Positions 23,933-32,326 of a stretch of 64,000 nt of DNA are shown here, one piece after another. The notes below the pieces were generated by a model, which had not been told where the DNA came from, did not search any database, and saw nothing but the letters and a program-made list of their open reading frames with translations. Positions within the stretch are counted from its first letter, which is position 1; the number at the start of each line of letters is the position of its first letter. The DNA is taken from IMG/VR virus record IMGVR_UViG_3300008113_000026, positions 1 through 64,000 of that record. One strand, written 5' to 3'. Source of the DNA: a virus. A program made the position numbers and the translations under genes.

Positions 23933-24140
23933 TAACTATATAATTGAAGATTTTGCTAGTAAAGTTTATACCGCTAAAAAGACAAATCAAAAACAAATTG
24001 TGCTAGATATTAAAGAAGCACAGATATTGGTAGAAAATCTTACATTAGTACTAGCAAGGGCAGTTGGTAACCTTGATAAAGCCGTCAAAACAAGCGATGA
24101 CGGGGTAATTTCAGTGTCGATGGATGGCGGTACTTTTTAA
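23919..24140 (+). CDS. Small uncharacterised protein, GTG start
   Basis: 73 residues from GTG 23919, which has AAAGG seven bases upstream and overlaps the end of the preceding gene. A TTG at 23898 would be an alternative giving 80 residues. The product is helical with I-K-E-A-Q-I-L-V-E-N-L-T and ends in V-S-M-D-G-G-T-F. Function unknown. It is followed by the 24146-24177 hairpin. Confidence 0.45.
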   Translation: MNEINNYIIEDFASKVYTAKKTNQKQIVLDIKEAQILVENLTLVLARAVGNLDKAVKTSDDGVISVSMDGGTF

Positions 24141-24145
24141 TAAAT

Positions 24146-24177
24146 AAACTACGTATATAAACAAGGATACGTAGTTT
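24146..24177 (+). promoter_or_regulatory. Perfect 11-bp hairpin abutting a start codon
   Basis: AAACTACGTAT, a 10-base loop ATAAACAAGG, then ATACGTAGTTT, ending on the base before the ATG at 24178. The AAGG of the ribosome site lies in the loop with its next base in the stem. This arrangement could gate translation of the 97-residue protein, or be a protein-binding site. There is no T run to make it a normal terminator. Confidence 0.6.
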
Positions 24178-24471
24178 ATGAGTAGACCAAAGCCAAAAAT
24201 ACTATTAGAAAGTACAAATAAAAAGAACTACAAAACTGAACAGGTTTTAGAGAGTGATGCCATTTGGGCTGTTTTTTATAAAGGTCAACCAGTCAATTTA
24301 AAAACCACTAGTATGGTTAGTAGTTATCCTGGACCTAAATATAAAAAAGTATCTTTTAGTAATCCTGGTCATGCACACAATCTTTCTAACAAATTGAACA
24401 AAATGTTTGAATGCAAAGATTTTTGTGTGTACAAATTAACAACTGGTGAACCAGTTAATGAACAAGACTGA
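24178..24471 (+). CDS. Conserved-type phage protein, unknown function
   Basis: 97 residues, basic. It begins M-S-R-P-K-P-K-I-L-L-E and contains E-S-D-A-I-W-A-V-F-Y-K-G-Q-P, Y-P-G-P-K-Y-K-K-V-S-F and G-H-A-H-N-L-S-N-K-L-N-K-M-F. This pattern is familiar from many T4-like phages but has no assigned function. Translation may be controlled by the hairpin touching its start. It overlaps the next gene by 14 bases. Confidence 0.6.
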   Translation: MSRPKPKILLESTNKKNYKTEQVLESDAIWAVFYKGQPVNLKTTSMVSSYPGPKYKKVSFSNPGHAHNLSNKLNKMFECKDFCVYKLTTGEPVNEQD

Positions 24472-24850
24472 TATCACTAAAGCATTAATTTCAAACGACG
24501 AAAATTATAGCAGTGACCCAAAATATTTTAATATGCTTTATAGAGCATGGTGGGTAAACTGGCGTTCTGCTGAAGATAGAAGATTTAGACTATCAGACAA
24601 GGGATACAAATACTTTAACACCAATGCTGAAATAAAATTTTACCAAATTAGATTTCCAATTGGGTTAGTAATCACTAACAAAATGATCATTGATTTGGAC
24701 AGATTTATTGATTGTCCCTACTACTTGACCAATGAAGAAATTTTGGTAACCCATGAAAAAACTGCACTACAACTAGTGTTATTTGATGGTGATCTCACCA
24801 AATTTGGGCGAGCAAAACGAGCAACACGACAAAGAAACTTGAAGAAGTAG
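24458..24850 (+). CDS. Uncharacterised 130-residue protein
   Basis: Starts at ATG 24458 within the end of the previous gene; a GTG at 24446 is an alternative. The product is rich in aromatic and basic residues (Y-R-A-W-W-V-N-W-R-S, K-G-Y-K-Y-F-N-T) and ends in a strongly basic tail (K-R-A-T-R-Q-R-N-L-K-K), suggesting nucleic-acid binding. No family recognised. It is the last gene before the MoxR promoter. Confidence 0.55.
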   Translation: MNKTDITKALISNDENYSSDPKYFNMLYRAWWVNWRSAEDRRFRLSDKGYKYFNTNAEIKFYQIRFPIGLVITNKMIIDLDRFIDCPYYLTNEEILVTHEKTALQLVLFDGDLTKFGRAKRATRQRNLKK

Positions 24851-24879
24851 TTGACTTTTTGTCCTACTGGCATTACAAT
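24851..24879 (+). promoter_or_regulatory. Sigma70-like promoter for the MoxR gene
   Basis: TTGACT (24851-24856), 17-base spacer, TACAAT (24874-24879), starting one base after the preceding stop. The gene begins 44 bases downstream after AGAAAGG. Confidence 0.65.
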
Positions 24880-24923
24880 ATAAAGACAGTAAACATTTAA
24901 TTCTGTTTTTAGAAAGGTAACAA

Positions 24924-26009
24924 ATGGCAAAGAGCGAAATTAGTGCAAATCGTACAGTCACCCCTAACGAGGCTAAAAAGTCAATACGTAGAGCTATTAA
25001 GAAACAACGTCCTATTTTTATGTGGGGTGCGCCTGGTATTGGCAAGTCGGACATTGTTCGACAGATTGCAAATGAAAATGGACGTAACGTAATTGACGTT
25101 CGTTTACCTCTTTGGGAACCTACCGATATTAAAGGTATTCCATATTACAACGCTGTTGAAAATACTATGAGTTGGGCTCCTCCAGCTGAACTTCCTAGTG
25201 ACCCAGAATGCACCGACGTATTGTTTTTGGACGAACTTAATGCGGCTCCTCCTAGTGTACAAGCGGCGGCTTATCAGCTTATTTTGAATCGTCGTGTAGG
25301 TACTTATGTACTGCCAAAAGGTGTTAGCATTGTTGCCGCAGGTAACCGTGAAACTGATAAAGGTGTTACTTATCGTATGCCAGCTCCGTTGGCTAACCGT
25401 TTTGTTCACTTGGAATTGCGTGTAGACTTTGATGACTGGAATCAGTGGGCCACTTCAAACAAAATACACAAGGACGTTGCTGGTTATCTAAACTATGCAA
25501 AACAAGACTTGTACGACTTTGATCCTAAATCCGCAAGTCGTTCATTTGCTACTCCACGCACTTGGTCATTTGTTAGCGAATTGTTAGACGAAGATGATGA
25601 CGATATTGGTACATTGACTGATTTGGTTGCAGGATGTGTTGGTGAAGGTCTTGCTGTTAAGTTTATGGCACACCGTAAGATTTCTGGTCAGTTGCCTAAC
25701 CCATCTGAAATCCTCGATGGCAAAGTAAAAGAGTTGAAAATTAAAGAAATTTCAGCGATGTATTCTTTGACTATTGGCATGTGCTATGAGCTTGATGAGC
25801 GTCATAATAAGAAAGCCAAAGATTGGGATAGCATGGCAGACAACTTCTTCCGTTTTATGATGGACAATTTCCCAACTGAGATTGTTGTTATGGGCGCAAA
25901 AACTGCTCTTACTAACTTCCAACTGCCATTTGATCCAGCTGAAATGAAGAACTTTGATGAGTTCCATGATCGTTTTGGCAAGTATGTTATTACTGCCCTT
26001 GAAAAATAA
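24924..26009 (+). CDS. MoxR-type AAA+ ATPase
   Basis: 361 residues. Walker A is G35-A-P-G-I-G-K41-S-D and Walker B is V-L-F-L-D-E-L-N-A-A-P. A G-N-R-E-T sensor-like segment and an A-N-R-F-V-H-L arginine region follow, as in MoxR/RavA ATPases. These act as chaperones with VWA-domain partners, inserting cofactors or remodelling complexes. The next gene encodes exactly such a VWA partner. It has its own promoter and is followed by a strong hairpin terminator, so the two genes can be expressed separately. The target in phage infection is unknown. Confidence 0.85.
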   Translation: MAKSEISANRTVTPNEAKKSIRRAIKKQRPIFMWGAPGIGKSDIVRQIANENGRNVIDVRLPLWEPTDIKGIPYYNAVENTMSWAPPAELPSDPECTDVLFLDELNAAPPSVQAAAYQLILNRRVGTYVLPKGVSIVAAGNRETDKGVTYRMPAPLANRFVHLELRVDFDDWNQWATSNKIHKDVAGYLNYAKQDLYDFDPKSASRSFATPRTWSFVSELLDEDDDDIGTLTDLVAGCVGEGLAVKFMAHRKISGQLPNPSEILDGKVKELKIKEISAMYSLTIGMCYELDERHNKKAKDWDSMADNFFRFMMDNFPTEIVVMGAKTALTNFQLPFDPAEMKNFDEFHDRFGKYVITALEK

Positions 26010-26023
26010 AGTGCAAAAATAAC

Positions 26024-26051
26024 AAAGAAGGGGCTGAAAAGCCCTTTCTTT
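26024..26051 (+). terminator. Strong hairpin terminator after the MoxR gene
   Basis: AAAGAAGGGGCT, GAAA tetraloop, AGCCCTTTCTTT: a 12-bp stem with one G-U pair, with T-rich 3' side running into TTTTAT. A rho-independent terminator 15 bases after the stop. Confidence 0.8.
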
Positions 26052-26053
26052 TA

Positions 26054-26082
26054 TAGACTTTTTCATATTTTTATGCTAAAAT
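26054..26082 (+). promoter_or_regulatory. Sigma70-like promoter for the VWA gene
   Basis: TAGACT (26054-26059), 17-base spacer, TAAAAT (26077-26082), directly after the terminator and 29 bases before the gene. The match is weaker than for the other promoters. Confidence 0.5.
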
Positions 26083-26111
26083 ATACTATATAAACGTAAG
26101 AAAGGTAACAC

Positions 26112-27383
26112 ATGTCCGCTACTGTAATGAAAGACGAGAACAATAAGAAAGTTCTTGAAAAGCGAGAATACACTACTAAAGAGAAAAATGATGCAATTGA
26201 AAAGCTCATTACAGCTCGTGTAGGATTACTTCTACGCCAACCTTTCTTTGGCAATTTAGCTACTCGTTTACAACTTATTGATGCTAGTGAATGGTGTCCT
26301 ACTGCCGCCACTGATGGGCGTAATTTTTATTACAACATTGACTTTGTTAAAAAGCTCAGTGCAAAACAATGCGAGTTTCTTTTTGGTCATGAAACATTGC
26401 ACAATGTATTTGATCACCTTACACGTCGATTAGACAGAGATCCAAGATTTTTTAACTATGCTTGTGACTTTGCTGTTAACCAAATTTTAGTTGACGAACG
26501 CATTGGTGAAAAAATTGACCAAGTGCAAATTTGCTTGGACTCTAAATACCGTGGCAAAAGCGCAGAAGAAATTTATGATGACTTGATGAAGAATGTTAAG
26601 TTTGTTGATGCTGATGAGTTCCTAAAACAACTTGGCGAACTTCTTGATGACCATATGGACTGGGATGAAGAAGGCGATCCCAGAGATGGTGAAGGCGGAG
26701 ACAAAGATAGCAACGGTGCTCCCAAATATAGTAAAGAAGAATTGAAAAAAATTCGAGATGAATTAAAGGAAGCAATGGTTGCGGCTGCTCAGGCGGCTGG
26801 TGCAGGTCGAGTCCCTGTAGGTGTTCAACGTCTTCTTAAAGATCTCACAGAACCAAAAATGGATTGGCGTCAATTGTTACGTATGAATATTCAAAGTATT
26901 CTTCGTAGCAATTATAGTTTTATGCGTCCAAGCCGAAAAGGTTGGCATACTGGTGCAGTTTTGCCAGGTATGCTAAATGATGAAACTATCGATATCTGTA
27001 TTGGTATTGATATGTCTGGTTCAATTGGTGATGCTCAAGCCAAAGACTTCTTAAGTGAAGTTAAGGGAATTATGGACGAGTATGTTGACTATAATATCCA
27101 ACTTTGGTGCTTTGATACTGAAGTATATAACTATGCCAAATTTAGTGCTGATAATGGTCAGGATTTAGATTCTTACGAAATTAAAGGTGGCGGCGGTACT
27201 GATTTTGACTGTAATTATAACTTCATGAAAGAGCAAGGGATTGAACCTAAGAAATTTGTAATGTTTACTGACGGATATCCATGCGGAAGCTGGGGAGATG
27301 AAGACTACTGTGATACATTGTTCATTATTCACGGACCAGAAGAAATAAAATCTCCATTCGGTCAGTACGCACATTATAAATAA
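26112..27383 (+). CDS. VWA-domain protein with HEXXH metallopeptidase-like domain
   Basis: 423 residues after AGAAAGG. The N-terminal domain has G-H93-E94-T-L-H97-N-V-F-D-H102, a zinc-peptidase HEXXH motif, in the layout of the bacterial VWA-like family with a putative metallopeptidase N-terminus (DUF2201 type). An acidic linker follows at about 175-220. The C-terminal VWA-like domain carries a D300-M-S-G-S MIDAS motif, G-G-G-G-T-D and a late V-M-F-T-D-G. It should pair with the MoxR ATPase upstream. The complete HEXXH and MIDAS suggest an active metal site in each domain. Role in infection unknown. Confidence 0.8.
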   Translation: MSATVMKDENNKKVLEKREYTTKEKNDAIEKLITARVGLLLRQPFFGNLATRLQLIDASEWCPTAATDGRNFYYNIDFVKKLSAKQCEFLFGHETLHNVFDHLTRRLDRDPRFFNYACDFAVNQILVDERIGEKIDQVQICLDSKYRGKSAEEIYDDLMKNVKFVDADEFLKQLGELLDDHMDWDEEGDPRDGEGGDKDSNGAPKYSKEELKKIRDELKEAMVAAAQAAGAGRVPVGVQRLLKDLTEPKMDWRQLLRMNIQSILRSNYSFMRPSRKGWHTGAVLPGMLNDETIDICIGIDMSGSIGDAQAKDFLSEVKGIMDEYVDYNIQLWCFDTEVYNYAKFSADNGQDLDSYEIKGGGGTDFDCNYNFMKEQGIEPKKFVMFTDGYPCGSWGDEDYCDTLFIIHGPEEIKSPFGQYAHYK

Positions 27384-27398
27384 ACTGCGTAGATTATT

Positions 27399-27689
27399 AT
27401 GCCACTGAAAAATGGTACACTGAATCCTTTAAACGTTTTGGACTATCGAGTAGTACATCGTATTCCAAAGCATTTTGAAAGTGTCTATGTTGATGTAGAT
27501 TGTGATAAACCTACATTAACAAGATGGATTTATACAAACCTAAATAGTAGGTTTTGTGTGCAATCAGAGCTTAATATATCTAATGGAAATTTTATGACAG
27601 AGTCAACTAAAATTGGATTTGAAGATCCAAGAGAATTGACAATGTTCATGCTTACATGCCCATATTTAGAAAATAGGAGAAATAAATGA
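27399..27689 (+). CDS. Uncharacterised 96-residue protein
   Basis: Follows the VWA gene by 15 bases and overlaps the next start by ATGA. The sequence has V-H-R-I-P-K-H-F-E-S-V-Y-V-D-V-D-C-D, T-R-W-I-Y-T-N-L-N-S-R-F and E-D-P-R-E-L-T-M-F, a small alpha/beta protein without known motif. I have no functional assignment. Confidence 0.55.
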   Translation: MPLKNGTLNPLNVLDYRVVHRIPKHFESVYVDVDCDKPTLTRWIYTNLNSRFCVQSELNISNGNFMTESTKIGFEDPRELTMFMLTCPYLENRRNK

Positions 27690-27946
27690 GTGAGCAAACT
27701 GAAGTACAAGCAACAGAAACTGTAGCAACAACCGCTGAAGCAACACCAGCACCAGCAGCCGCACCTGATCTAACTGTTAACGATCTGCAAGCACTACGTA
27801 CTATTATTGACGTTGCAAGTCAACGTGGTACATTCAAAGCAGGCGAACTAGCAAGTGTTGGTCAAGTGTACAATCGTTTAGAAGCTTTTCTAAACCATAT
27901 TGCACCTGCTAAAACTGACGGCGCCGCTGAAGCGCCAAAACAATAA
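27686..27946 (+). CDS. Small Ala/Thr-rich helical protein
   Basis: 86 residues, coupled by ATGA. The first 30 residues are a low-complexity Ala/Thr/Pro/Glu stretch. Residues about 33-75 (L-T-V-N-D-L-Q-A-L-R-T-I-I-D-V-A-S-Q-R-G) form a two-helix domain with a Q-V-Y-N-R-L motif. It looks like a small phage protein common near replication genes. Function unknown. Confidence 0.55.
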   Translation: MSEQTEVQATETVATTAEATPAPAAAPDLTVNDLQALRTIIDVASQRGTFKAGELASVGQVYNRLEAFLNHIAPAKTDGAAEAPKQ

Positions 27947-27956
27947 GGAAAATAAA

Positions 27957-28541
27957 ATGAAACACGTCGGAAAAATGAAAAATAATGACGCCCCAGTTGT
28001 CATTGTTTTTCGAACTATTCCGGGTGATCCACACAATTGTCTTGTGGTGGGTACCCAAGGGCTGGGGCCCACCCATCACGATGCATTGATGACCGAGATA
28101 CAAACTCCAGAATCACAAGGTGCATTCGAGTTAGCTACAATTCTTGCAACACGTAGATTCCCAGATAACAGCGAGATGTTGGCTTGGTTGCATTTTAATA
28201 AGAAACTTAGAAAAATAGCAACTAAAGATGTTATTGTAACTCCAACACCAAGTCAGTCAATTTCTTTAGATGAATTGAACAAACTTATTGCGGAACAAAA
28301 AGGTATATCTTTAGAAGAGCTAGCTGGTGGTAAGAAGACTGAAATTACTGAAATTGCACAAATTACAGAAACTCCAGTTGCCAATATTGCTGGCGAAGTT
28401 GAAGTGTTAGATGATACTAAGTTAGCCAAAAGTCTACGTAGTCAAGCAGATTCTTTGTTTAAGGAAGCACAAACTTTACGTAAACAAGCAGACGATTTAG
28501 ATCCTCCAAAGAAGAAAACTGCCAAAGCTGTAGAAGCTTAA
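27957..28541 (+). CDS. Uncharacterised protein with small N-terminal domain and coiled coil
   Basis: 194 residues from ATG 27957, with AAGGAAA upstream; an upstream ATG at 27900 lies inside the previous gene. The N-terminal 85 residues form a compact domain (V-V-I-V-F-R-T-I-P-G-D-P-H, L-V-V-G-T-Q, A-W-L-H-F). A linker follows, then a charged coiled-coil-like end (L-R-S-Q-A-D-S-L-F-K-E-A-Q-T-L-R-K-Q-A-D) finishing in a Lys-rich tail. A GC-rich palindrome lies within the codons at 28044-28079. Function unknown. Confidence 0.55.
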   Translation: MKHVGKMKNNDAPVVIVFRTIPGDPHNCLVVGTQGLGPTHHDALMTEIQTPESQGAFELATILATRRFPDNSEMLAWLHFNKKLRKIATKDVIVTPTPSQSISLDELNKLIAEQKGISLEELAGGKKTEITEIAQITETPVANIAGEVEVLDDTKLAKSLRSQADSLFKEAQTLRKQADDLDPPKKKTAKAVEA

Positions 28542-28552
28542 AGGGGGCAGTT

Positions 28553-28906
28553 ATTTCTAATACTTTTCCTAGAAGAGTTAGGATAGTATCTGGCTTGGAT
28601 GCAAATTGGCGGGAGATTTTGGAAGACGTGTCGTTACGTGCTATCCCGATTAAATACATTGCAAGCGTAGAACTTGAACTCAAAAACCAAGATACCTGCT
28701 CTATAGATGTGGCATCTAAGTTACGTGACGACTGGTCAGGAAACTTAGAAACTGCTTCAGTAGAACTGGAGAAACTAATTGGCGATGTCCATGAACTACA
28801 CGGCGTTAGCATGGTCGAATACCTGCTAGATTTTGACATGATAAGGAGTGAGGTAAGTTTTACCTCAGCAAAATTAGGAAATGACAACAACAGCAATCGT
28901 AATTAG
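28553..28906 (+). CDS. Uncharacterised protein with non-ATG start
   Basis: No ATG or GTG gives a full protein here. The frame is open from the preceding stop region through 28906. AAGGGGG at 28541-28547 sits just before an ATT at 28553, giving a product that starts S-N-T-F-P-R-R-V-R-I-V-S-G (117 residues). A TTG at 28595 would give 103 residues but has no ribosome site. The ATT start is an inference from spacing. The product is soluble and acidic and overlaps the DHFR gene by 26 bases. Function unknown. Confidence 0.45.
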   Translation: MSNTFPRRVRIVSGLDANWREILEDVSLRAIPIKYIASVELELKNQDTCSIDVASKLRDDWSGNLETASVELEKLIGDVHELHGVSMVEYLLDFDMIRSEVSFTSAKLGNDNNSNRN

Positions 28907-29381
28907 TACAGAAGTAGGAGGCATCGGTATTAATGGCCGTATGCCTTGGCTTGAATTATTTTCAGCTAAAGATGCCTACCAAGAACTTGCCGAAAATAAT
29001 ATAGTATTAGTTGGTCGAAAATCTTTTGATTCACATCATCACTTACGTGGCGAAGTAACTTATGTTTATTCTAACAATGTAGACTTTGTAGAAAGTGATA
29101 ATGTAAAAAGAGTTTCAGGATCTGCTGATGATATCATTAGCATGATTAAAGAAACACACCCAGATAAAAATATTATTATTGCAGGCGGTGTTAATGTGTT
29201 CAAAGAATTTTGGGATCACATTGACGATTGGCGTGTAACTATTGTTAAAGAGTTTGTGGTCTACGAAGAAGATATTGATTTAACATCTATTCAATACCAC
29301 TGGAATGATAGACGTCTGCTTGGTGAAGGTGTAGATAACAATCAAAATTTTGAAATTTGGCATTACCGTAAGAAGGTCTAA
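28881..29381 (+). CDS. Dihydrofolate reductase (divergent)
   Basis: 166 residues. DHFR features are G-I-G-I-N-G-R-M-P-W at about 13-22, N-I-V-L-V-G-R-K-S-F-D-S in the nucleotide-binding region and N-I-I-I-A-G-G-V-N-V-F-K near 97-108. The usual active-site Asp/Glu after the P-W is replaced in an altered L-E-L-F-S-A-K-D stretch, so substrate contacts differ. It regenerates tetrahydrofolate used by thymidylate synthase, which is the next gene with a 1-base overlap. The pairing supports the call. Confidence 0.75.
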   Translation: MTTTAIVISTEVGGIGINGRMPWLELFSAKDAYQELAENNIVLVGRKSFDSHHHLRGEVTYVYSNNVDFVESDNVKRVSGSADDIISMIKETHPDKNIIIAGGVNVFKEFWDHIDDWRVTIVKEFVVYEEDIDLTSIQYHWNDRRLLGEGVDNNQNFEIWHYRKKV

Positions 29382-30253
29382 TGGATAATTATCACAGTCT
29401 AATATCAAAAATAATCAACGAAGGTTCACTAAAAGAAGATCGAACTGGAGTAGGTACAATTAGTTTATTTGGGGAGCAACTTAGATTTGATTTAAACAAA
29501 GGCTTCCCTGCAATTACAACCAAAAAGTTAGCATGGAAAGCAGTAGTTAGCGAACTGCTTTGGTTTATTTTAGGTAGTGGTGACGAACGTAAACTTAAAG
29601 AAATTTTACACGGTGACGCAAATAGTGATAAGAAGACTATCTGGTCTGAAAATGCTAGCGCAGATTATTGGGTCAACAAACATCAAAAGAAACATAAAGA
29701 CGACTTAGGTAGGATTTATGGAGTACAGTGGCGTACTTGGAGATCTCCAGTCTTTGGAGTTAACAAGATGGGCATTCGACACATTGACCAACTGCAACAA
29801 TTGCTCAAGGGCATCAAAGAAGATCCAAACGGTCGTAGACACATTATCACAGCATGGAATCCAGGAGAGCTTGATTCAATGGCGCTACCGCCTTGCCATT
29901 GCTTTGCACAATTTTATGTAAACAACGGCAAACTGAGTTGTCAAATGTATCAACGTAGTGCTGACATTTTTCTAGGAGTGCCTTTTAACATCGCATCGTA
30001 TGCTTTATTCACTCACATGATTGCTCAATGTTGTGATTTAGAAGTAGGCGAGTTAATCATTACGTTTGGTGATGTGCATTTGTATAATAATCATTTAGAG
30101 CAAGCACAACAGCAACTAGAAAGAGAAGCATTTGATTGTCCTAAACTGGTGTTAAACCCACAAATAAAGGACATTACAAAATTTGCAATGTCCGATATTA
30201 GTTTAGAAAACTATCAAAGTCACGACGCAATTTCAGCGCCAATGGCTGTTTAA
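29381..30253 (+). CDS. td: Thymidylate synthase (ThyA)
   Basis: 290 residues, as in T4 td (286). Catalytic Cys is C172 in L-P-P-C-H-C-F-A-Q-F. R-T-G-V-G-T and Y-Q-R-S-A-D-I-F-L-G-V-P-F-N-I-A-S-Y hold the dUMP phosphate and base, and F-G-D-V-H-L-Y-N-N-H is intact. It methylates dUMP to dTMP with methylenetetrahydrofolate. No intron is present, unlike T4 td. The stop overlaps the stop of the first late gene on the other strand by 4 bases, ending the early block. Confidence 0.95.
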   Translation: MDNYHSLISKIINEGSLKEDRTGVGTISLFGEQLRFDLNKGFPAITTKKLAWKAVVSELLWFILGSGDERKLKEILHGDANSDKKTIWSENASADYWVNKHQKKHKDDLGRIYGVQWRTWRSPVFGVNKMGIRHIDQLQQLLKGIKEDPNGRRHIITAWNPGELDSMALPPCHCFAQFYVNNGKLSCQMYQRSADIFLGVPFNIASYALFTHMIAQCCDLEVGELIITFGDVHLYNNHLEQAQQQLEREAFDCPKLVLNPQIKDITKFAMSDISLENYQSHDAISAPMAV

Positions 30254-32304
30254 AGAATCACACACTCCACAAGTTTAACACCTGTATCACTATTAGTTTC
30301 TAAAGCAATAGCAAATACACCGTTAGCATGTGGAACTGACATAACAGCACAACCATTATCAGAGGCGATTAGTTCATCGCCTTTCTTAATGGATCCAATT
30401 ACTTTAACTGGAATACGGCCTTTTAGTGCAACAATGGTTCCGCCTTCTAAACTATCGTTCATTAGATATGCAGGTTTATTACTAACTGCACCAATTGCAC
30501 GTTTACCCCACTTACTGGCAGTAACTTCTTTTTCTCCGCCAATCATTAAGACTGTGCCAACTTCGTATTCTGCATCTGCAAGATATTTTTCTGCCAAGTC
30601 AGCATAATTAGCACTAGTAGCAGTACCATGCACAATGTTTACAAATATGTCTGCTGCCGCATCACGTGCAACAATTGTACTTGGAGTGTTTAATACAGAC
30701 GGAACTAATCCACCAAGTCTATCTGCGTTAGTGGCAGTACCAGCGATATTTCCTACTTGAATAGATCCGTTAGAATCTCTAACTACAATTGTAAACGGAG
30801 TGTTACTTATCGAAGCAACTCTAGGAACTTGGTTTTGATCTAAAATAGATATTGATTGTTGTGCAGTTCCTAAGAATTGTACAGCTGATAAATTTCCGTC
30901 TGCATCACGCACTGCTACAGTATTTCTATATGGTGTTGGATTAACACTGGAAACTAGTCCTGTATAGTCTGTACTACCAATTCTTAGTTTAGCGGCTGTT
31001 TCAGATACACCAGAAAACGCACCTCTAAAAACTGTACTAGCACCACTCACATCAACTGCTATTTGTTGGTCAACAGGAGCATTTAAATTAACTACATTAC
31101 CATAATGGCTACCGTTAGTTCTTCCATTGAACACTGGTGTTAGGCCACTGATTGTTAAAACTTCTGTGTTGTCATTTTTTACTATATTACCATTTACATT
31201 ACCTACTAGTCTACCAACAAATCCAGCACTAGCAGATACAGTTGTTCCTTCTACTTTTCCTCTAAATGCCGCATTTCCAACGGGCAATCCAGGGTCATCA
31301 ACTGCAACAAAATTGTTTGCAATAACGTTTTTAATTTTTTTGGTGTTTGTTCCAAGACTAAATGCACTATCAATATCTGGTACTAGACCAGTATTATCAA
31401 GAGCAATAACTTTTCTAAGTGTTCCAGAAACAGTTACACTTAAACTGAAATTAGATCCAGTTATATTATTAAGATACGCTGTTCCAGCATTGTATCCTAA
31501 AAAGAAATTATCAGAACTTCCTAAAAATAAACCTTTAACATTTGAGAATGAACCGTTTGGATTAAGCGATGGTTCAACTCTAATGGATAAGCTGGTATTC
31601 ATAATTTGATTACCAGATCCTGTATTTTGTACAAAATTAGCCGCAGGAATTTCTATATTGTTTACCAATAATGATTCTGAAGTTTTTGCTACACCGCCAA
31701 ATTTAATGTTAGGATAACTTGTTCTTGAAGGTAGCGTGATTCCTTTAAAAATTTTACCAAACCCCGTTATAGGAGTCTGAGTTGAATCAATATCAAATTC
31801 GTCTTTAGAGAATACAGTAGAAATTGTGTCCTCAAACTGAGAAGCCAATACAGTATGTCTATTACCGCCAGTGTCAATTAATACTTTAGATACAAGTTGA
31901 GCCGCATTAGGATTAACTAATAATGGTCCAATTAACTTGTGTTCAGTGCCGTTATAAGCAAATAGCTGACTTGTTGTAGTATTGAACCATAAGTCGCCTG
32001 CTAATTGTCCTGTTGGAGCTGTTGCACTATGTTCTATAGTACCTAAGGGTTTAAATTCAACTCCATTGTAAATCTTGATCTTTTTAACACTGGTGTCAAA
32101 CCAAAGTTGACCAGTTATTTTATTTGTTGGTTCTACAGAATTAGCAAAATTTTCTAGTAGATATACTAAACTCTCATTTAATGATTTTCCGTATCCAGAA
32201 TAGTTTTTTCCAGGCAAATTTAAGTCTGTAGAAATGTTATCTACAGAACCATCCTGTATTACAGCTATTGTTTGACCGTTAAATTTCTTTATTGTATATG
32301 GCAT
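30250..32304 (-). CDS. Tail-fibre protein, paralogue 1
   Basis: 684 residues. The N-terminal module, about 100 residues, is shared with the genes at 33278, 35207 and 36986. It reads M-P-Y-T-I-K-K, D-G-S-V-D-N-I-S-T, L-L-E-N-F-A-N and then G-Q-L-W-F-D-T and G-D-L-W-F-N-T, each followed by a Y-N-G step. The middle is beta-rich with many G-N-x-x-G turns. The C-terminal domain (A-E-K-Y-L-A-D-A-E-Y-E-V-G-T-V and later Y-L-M-N-D-S-L-E-G-G) looks like a fibre-tip or assembly domain seen in other phage fibres. It is preceded by a late-promoter-like box. Receptor binding is inferred. Confidence 0.75.
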   Translation of the reverse strand: MPYTIKKFNGQTIAVIQDGSVDNISTDLNLPGKNYSGYGKSLNESLVYLLENFANSVEPTNKITGQLWFDTSVKKIKIYNGVEFKPLGTIEHSATAPTGQLAGDLWFNTTTSQLFAYNGTEHKLIGPLLVNPNAAQLVSKVLIDTGGNRHTVLASQFEDTISTVFSKDEFDIDSTQTPITGFGKIFKGITLPSRTSYPNIKFGGVAKTSESLLVNNIEIPAANFVQNTGSGNQIMNTSLSIRVEPSLNPNGSFSNVKGLFLGSSDNFFLGYNAGTAYLNNITGSNFSLSVTVSGTLRKVIALDNTGLVPDIDSAFSLGTNTKKIKNVIANNFVAVDDPGLPVGNAAFRGKVEGTTVSASAGFVGRLVGNVNGNIVKNDNTEVLTISGLTPVFNGRTNGSHYGNVVNLNAPVDQQIAVDVSGASTVFRGAFSGVSETAAKLRIGSTDYTGLVSSVNPTPYRNTVAVRDADGNLSAVQFLGTAQQSISILDQNQVPRVASISNTPFTIVVRDSNGSIQVGNIAGTATNADRLGGLVPSVLNTPSTIVARDAAADIFVNIVHGTATSANYADLAEKYLADAEYEVGTVLMIGGEKEVTASKWGKRAIGAVSNKPAYLMNDSLEGGTIVALKGRIPVKVIGSIKKGDELIASDNGCAVMSVPHANGVFAIALETNSDTGVKLVECVIL

Positions 32305-32326
32305 GTCAACTCTCAGTTATTTCTAA

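Noticed and set aside
31127-31609. 160-codon plus-strand ORF opposite the fibre gene
   Set aside because: Antisense of a clear coding gene, no ribosome site, low-complexity hydrophobic product typical of shadow frames. The same applies to plus-strand frames at 33435, 35448, 36219, 37293 and 56844.
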